Position numbers and translations under genes: made by a program. A stretch of 64,000 bases of DNA from Halichondria panicea (Eukaryota; Porifera; Demospongiae; Suberitida; Halichondriidae). Positions within the stretch are counted from its first letter, which is position 1, and every line of letters starts with the position of its first letter. Shown piece after piece: positions 59,801 to 64,000 of the stretch. The DNA is taken from NCBI RefSeq assembly GCF_963675165.1, contig NC_087393.1, positions 2,051,502 through 2,115,501 of the forward strand, given 5' to 3'. The notes beneath the pieces are model-generated. The model was not told the origin of the DNA, made no database searches, and was given only the letters and a program-made list of their open reading frames with translations.

Positions 59801-62376
59801 TTCCTAATAATTAATGGCACGAGAACCGTGCACCTACGTAAATACTCCAGGGAAATTGAGTGCATAATTATTGTGTCATAACACAGAATACAGGGTGCAA
59901 GGTATATGCACATGTACATAATAGTCTAAATAAAACACTCAATGAATGCTGCAAACGCTCAAATATATACTCATACATGGCACGACTAAACGAGTAAGCA
60001 CAGAGTATGCGGAACGTCTATTTACAAATAGGAAAGTAGGGATACCAGCATTCTGCATTCTTGTCAAACTCTACTAATTACCAATAAATGCAAATTTGTA
60101 AATAGACGTACCGTATACTCTGTGCTTACTCGTTTACTAAAGTGTAGCCTCGTCCCCAGGCTTTACTTTTTCTTCTTCTATGTATAATTATTGATAGACA
60201 GACGCTCATATCATTTTTGAGATAATTATGGCACTCGTAAAATCTTATCTGAAACTTGCGTAGCGTATGTACTGTAAATGTAATGTATAGTACGTGTCAT
60301 CAACCAAACTTGTCTGTAATAGCTTACATGCAATTTACAATATTCGGTAGATCGTGCATGTTATAATTCTCAGACTGGTCCTACATAATGATGGTACATA
60401 CTGATGCTATAACCTCTAACTTAATTAATCTCTAGCCTATAGTGGTATAATTATTATTATGTGTAGTGTATGAGAATTAACTATTCTCTGGGACTAAGAG
60501 AACACTTACACATGTACATGTAAGTATCCTACAGACGTTTATGGAGAGCACATTGTATAAGTACTCTACAATTATTATAAATTGTGATTTCCAAAATAAC
60601 TACGGACCAGTCAATGTACAGTGTGTATATGACTCCAGTAACCGATCAATAGCACACAGACTCAAATCTATAGCCTCGATCCCAGGCCGCACTTCCTCTG
60701 AGAGTGGGCCTGGTAGTGACTGCTTGCGCATGCGCTAACCATTAGCCAGATACTGGCTAACGCAGGATAACAACGTGTATGCTCAGTAAACAATGACATC
60801 ATAACGAACGAAAGTGGATTGAAGGAAGTAGATAGAAAGTTTGATTGAAAGTTTCTAGCCCATCTGATAGCTACCTTAGCCTGCTATGCTAACAAAAAAC
60901 TCACAGCCAGCAACAGTGTGAATGACAATCGTCTGAACGGAGTGAAAGCTGACACTAGCCTATAATTATGGACAGGCCACGTCCATCTAATACTAACTTT
61001 TATGAAAGTCTACTATACTAATAAAGAAAATGAAAGCACCGCAGGTGCTGATGCCTCGGTGGAGATGCCAAAGCTACATAACATAAAGCTACTAATAGCT
61101 TTTATACACATGATAAACAATTTAATTTTGCTGCATGCAAAAACTCAGAGAGTGGGTAATGATCGACCATGATTGTTGTTAAAAACGATTGATGCCAAAA
61201 GTTCAAGTCTAAAATTAATGGCTGCATTAGCAGAGCCTTGCAGCTCTCTTCTCACTCTTGCAGCTACGAATAGCTAGCGTTCTAGTGCAGAGCTAACTAC
61301 TAAGTAGAAGCAACACTCGGTATATAAACAAGTTTGACTATGTGCTCTTCTGAAAAGGCTGCAATGGCATTCCAAGTAAGCAAAACTAGGCATAACTCGA
61401 GAACGAAGCATTATTTCGCAAATCCACGAATTATAATCCAAGTAAACATGACTAGAAGCCTATAGAAACTTTTACTTGCACTTGATTCATCCTTGAGCAG
61501 CTGTAGCAGTCCACACACGCACGCACGCACGCGCGCGCGCGCACGCACACACACACACACACACACACACTACCGTATACCTCGCTTGTGCATGCGCACC
61601 GAGGCATAATTATAGCTGTACAACAAACCTACAGGCGACTAGAAAAACATTTACAACGTGAAAAATTGCTAGGATTGGCCGGGAGAAACACACCAAAATA
61701 AGCGTGGAGACAACCTATCAGACGAGAGCATAACTCCAATCCGCATGCGCTAACCAACCAGATACCGGCTAACGCAAGATAACTAGAGCACTGAAGTGCT
61801 AACCCTAAATAAGTAGATCTATAAAAACCAACAGAGTAAAAAAGCAACACCTTACAATTCTACTTTTAATATAGGGACCGCTAAAAAATTACTTTACCTG
61901 AAAAAAATCATGTAGATCTATTCAAATAAAGGTCGTGTCTATAGGCAACGTGCAAGTTTAAGCTTCTTAGCTTTTACTTGCTTTTATACGATGACGAAGC
62001 TTTAACATCGAAATATATGCCATTATTAAAACTAATAACTTGTTGTGTGATGGCTGTAAACGCAGAGCTATGGCATCCAAGTGCAGGCTCATAAATTACA
62101 AACAAACAAACAAACAAACAAACCATGCAATGGAATACTGTACTCGCTTAAAAATGTTGCGCATGTGCAAGCAGTCAGTAGCAGGCTTTCTCTTCAATGG
62201 GAGGCCTGTGAAAGAGGCTAACTCAACTCATGAAGTAGCTACTAGTGCACAAACAACCAATAACTAACGTCACTCACATTAGCCTTTATGTTGACGTCAG
62301 CTTTGGCCTCCAACAACATTCTAACAACTTCACAGTGGCCATTCTGAGCAGCTACCATCAACGCAGTGCCTCCATC
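53824..62376 (-). CDS. Gene 3: ankyrin 3' part of a third kinase-ankyrin gene
   Basis: Minus-strand exons in coding order: 62278-62376, 59094-59192, 58658-58756, 54108-54206, 53951-54049, 53824-53898 (TAG stop). All phase 0. By synteny with gene 2 the kinase should lie to the right of base 64000. The order class A - C - B repeats that of gene 2 (40788, 38469, 38025). The two exons at 54108 and 53951 have no counterpart in gene 2, so the paralogues differ in ANK number and identity near the C-terminus. Confidence 0.7.
53951..54049 (-). CDS. ANK exon, gene 3
   Basis: 99 bp, phase 0, acceptor CATGCAG, donor GTGAGT. Translation FNMTPLMSAANNGHSAIVRH then LLSCGADPNLRNK. Confidence 0.8.
54108..54206 (-). 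CDS. ANK exon, gene 3
   Basis: 99 bp, phase 0, acceptor ATACAG, donor GTTAGC. Translation DGSTALHVACQNGHTNVTAT then LTRAQASVNILAK, close to the ANK consensus. Confidence 0.8.
54350..54519. mobile_element. 170-bp MITE
   Basis: The ends (GTAGTGGGAAGCGGGTATAA at the left; CTCGAAATATACCCGCCCC then GCTAC at the right) form imperfect inverted repeats that extend through CGAGGG / CCCTCG. Intron of gene 3. Confidence 0.7.
54520..55190. other. Intron stretch of gene 3
   Basis: About 0.7 kb with no supported exon. Its right part (from 55075) matches 28435-28550 and 59785-59890. Confidence 0.45.
55200..57830. repeat. R1 repeat, copy g
   Basis: A long R1 copy with left, middle and right blocks in normal order and no internal inversion. 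The short frame at 55847 is frameshifted by a 4-bp insertion. From about 56060 to 58040 it follows 35600-37640 closely. Confidence 0.7.
57919..58027 (+). other. Coding-like fragment, single-unit copy
   Basis: Relative of 37469-37641 without the 66-bp duplication. Frame LSGLRNLDEFIDGSSNIRES, then FGDYAASLIHKNH and TGA. Confidence 0.4.
58658..58756 (-). CDS. ANK exon, gene 3 (class B)
   Basis: 99 bp, phase 0, acceptor CTACAG, donor GTGAGT. Translation TGESPLYLASVNGHQKCVQL, ending VDVQKD. Confidence 0.8.
59094..59192 (-). CDS. ANK exon, gene 3 (class C)
   Basis: 99 bp, phase 0, acceptor ATATAG, donor GTTTGT. Translation ENSTALSRASDNGHEEVVRV then LLAAKAAINTQNK. Confidence 0.8.
60660..62230. mobile_element. 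Composite element with AGCCTCGATC ends, copy 3
   Basis: Sister of 29590-31155 and 39180-40742, with an M2 MITE (61028-61610) inside. Confidence 0.55.
61512..61570. repeat. Mixed CA/CG alternating tract
   Basis: About 59 bases of strict purine-pyrimidine alternation with a (CG)n core at about 61530-61541. This is the counterpart of the (CA)88 tract. Confidence 0.9.
62278..62376 (-). CDS. ANK exon, gene 3 (class A)
   Basis: 99 bp, phase 0, donor GTGAGT, acceptor TGTACAG. Translation DGGTALMVAAQNGHCEVVRM, ending NIKAN. First visible exon of gene 3. Confidence 0.8.
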
Positions 62377-62771
62377 CTGTACAGAGTCAAGTGAGGATGA
62401 GCAGGTGAACATACGTAATACATCATGTATAGCAAGTAAATTTGGCCTGGAGTAAATTTGACGATTTGGTGAATATCTAGGTAGGGTAAGAAATTAGGTA
62501 ATTGCCAATTTGCAAGCGTGGTGCCACTACTTGAAAGGAAATAATGCTATAGGACATGGTGCCTTAACATAGAAATGGCATGTAGTGTACTGCATGTACT
62601 GGGTGCAGGTTACATGTATAATTATATGACATATACATGTATATATGCTAGTTCTGGCTTACAAATTTATTATATGCAACAGGAATGCATTCTTGCCAAA
62701 CTCTATTAACTTCCAGTCAATGTATAATTTGTATACAGATGTACGTAAGGTACCGTATAGTCTAGATTAAA

Positions 62772-63997
62772 CCACAGATAATAGAGACAGGGATTGGAAA
62801 CGTTCACGTGACCCAGTATACAACCCACGTAGTGACATCTTGCAGCTGTGTCATATGCGTGTCTCGCGGTTACAAGTGTTAATTGTTTGTTTACTATTCT
62901 ACTCTTTTGACAATTGGATGGCTATGAATCTGCTTTAGACCACAAAACTGTGTAGCCACCCCCGCAATCATCTTATGTGTGCTATACCAGTGTTAAATCT
63001 CTGTTTTCTGCAGGAAAACCTCTATGAAGAAAGGTTAGTAGAGAGTCAAAGTGTTACAATATACTTGTGGAGTTTTTAGAACTTTATTAAAGTTTTCTGT
63101 ACATTTTTAGAAACAAGAGTAGGTTCATTTGACAGCACTGTGTTGCACTGTCTTGTTGATTAGTCCAAATACATGTTTAAGGACCAGTTGTAACAGTAAA
63201 TCAGTGCAGAATCATTGGTTGCTGTGTGGAGTTTTCCTGACCTTGCAAATGATTAAGAACAAGTGTTAAGGAGTCTCATTTGCTAAGAAGTGGTTGTAGA
63301 AATGCATGGTTAATAAAGATTAACATACAAATACTCTGAGAGATCACAACATTAAAATGTCCTGCATGTACATGTACGTATGTATGTGTAGGTAATACTG
63401 ATGGAACATAGACAGTTTACGTTTGGTAAATTAAATGTAATAATGCTAAAAGGCACCGACTAGGGTCTTGAAGGCTCAAAACCAGCCCAACAGTGCACAC
63501 ATACACAATGATCACAATGATTCCGTATCAGAAAAGGTAAACTTAATGGTAACAATTTTGTTATTGCTATTGTTCACAGGTTCCATCTCTTGCTGACATC
63601 CAGTCTAGATATTTATTAGTGCCGTCATACATCGAACAAAGTAGTAATGGTGTTCTTCTCATTTATCTCAATCTTGGCCAACTCCTGAGCTGCACCTTGA
63701 AACATCGATCACAGTTTGAGATTTAAGTCTCCCTGGCCCTGAGCAAGCACTGCCACAATTTTTTTCCACAGATATTGGTAATCAAGCTCACTTGGCAGTT
63801 GCTGCAGTACTACCAGTGACTGTTTCTGCCTAGCCTGCGCCTGGAGACTAGCTTGCTGCTTGCCATAGGAATATTAAACCATTGCCACCTGTCATGTAAC
63901 TCTATTAAATCCCCACCATTAATTGGTCACGTGATGGAGACACGCATCTGAACCAAGAATGCTATGAATATCATTACGTTTCCAATCCCTTTCTGTG
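62772..63997. mobile_element. 1.2-kb inverted-repeat element at the right edge
   Basis: Homology to the sister intron (41230-41265) stops at about 62771. From there the sequence begins CACAGATAATAG and carries AGGGATTGGAAACGT. The last bases read ACGTTTCCAATCCCT then TTCTGTG, the inverted counterpart. Only 3 bases follow, so the target duplication cannot be tested. TCACGTGA-like motifs lie inside both ends (62802 and 63926). Confidence 0.65.
63625..63873 (-). pseudogene. Antisense decayed reading frame inside the right-edge element
   Basis: On the minus strand one frame runs 83 codons with a single TGA at 63719-63721. It reads QQASLQAQARQKQSLVVLQQ and DYQYLWKKIVAVLAQGQGDL before that stop, and MFQGAAQELAKIEINEKN after it. 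The Gln-rich, amphipathic composition is coding-like. No start codon at the front and no recognised domain. It may be what remains of a transposase or of a captured exon. Confidence 0.4.
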
Positions 63998-64000
63998 CTC

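Noticed and set aside
63582-63726. Plus-strand open stretch overlapping the antisense frame
   Set aside because: Open by chance opposite the more coding-like minus frame. An AG precedes it, so an exon is not fully excluded.

Overview
The window reads as AT-rich metazoan nuclear DNA, most like a sponge (demosponge). Reasons: spliced genes with GT-AG introns, a protein kinase with the catalytic-loop form HRDLTAPN that I associate with expanded sponge kinase families, one-repeat-per-exon ankyrin genes, a homologue of the RNA polymerase I factor RRN3, a DIRS-like tyrosine-recombinase retrotransposon, and dense small inverted-repeat transposons. There is no bacterial gene organisation, and I saw no CRISPR array and no tRNA or rRNA gene. 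The species is an inference.

The main content is a tandem array of paralogous genes on the minus strand. Each encodes an N-terminal protein kinase followed by ankyrin (ANK) repeats. Nearly every ANK repeat sits on its own 99-bp, phase-0 exon, so exons can be gained or lost without breaking the frame. Gene 1 (about 559-4866) has its kinase and first three ANK exons here and runs off the left edge. Gene 2 (11849-48262) appears complete: 2 kinase exons, 1 short ANK exon, 9 full ANK exons and a terminal exon with a stop, about 679 codons. Gene 3 (53824-62376) shows only its last six exons; its kinase should lie beyond the right edge. Two further ANK exons (about 24.4 and 34.0 kb) are broken.

Upstream of each kinase, on the plus strand, lies an RRN3 (TIF-IA) homologue. 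The copy at 5556-10452 keeps twelve exons with good splice sites and the normal stop, but lacks the N-terminal part, has an internal deletion and one frameshift. The copy at 49813-53275 keeps only three exon regions. Neither looks able to make full-length RRN3.

The layout therefore repeats: [ANK exons - kinase (-)][RRN3 (+)] in units of about 42 kb (terminal ANK exons at 11.85 and 53.82 kb). A second level of duplication, about 9.6 kb, lies inside gene 2 (about 24.4-33.9 against 34.0-41.4 kb), and a related block occurs in gene 3 (about 55.2-62.8 kb).

Introns and intergenic DNA are packed with mobile elements. Several can be proved by comparing paralogous copies, because one copy has the element with a target-site duplication and the other keeps the empty site: a 51-bp element at 5784-5834, and elements at 28563-28853, 45459-46045 and 46525-47080. 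A decayed DIRS-like retroelement fills 15371-18448. A recurrent 1.5-2.5 kb repeat (called R1 here) occurs at least seven times and carries a short reading frame whose indels stay in frame in two copies. The last 1.2 kb is another inverted-repeat element holding an antisense decayed reading frame.
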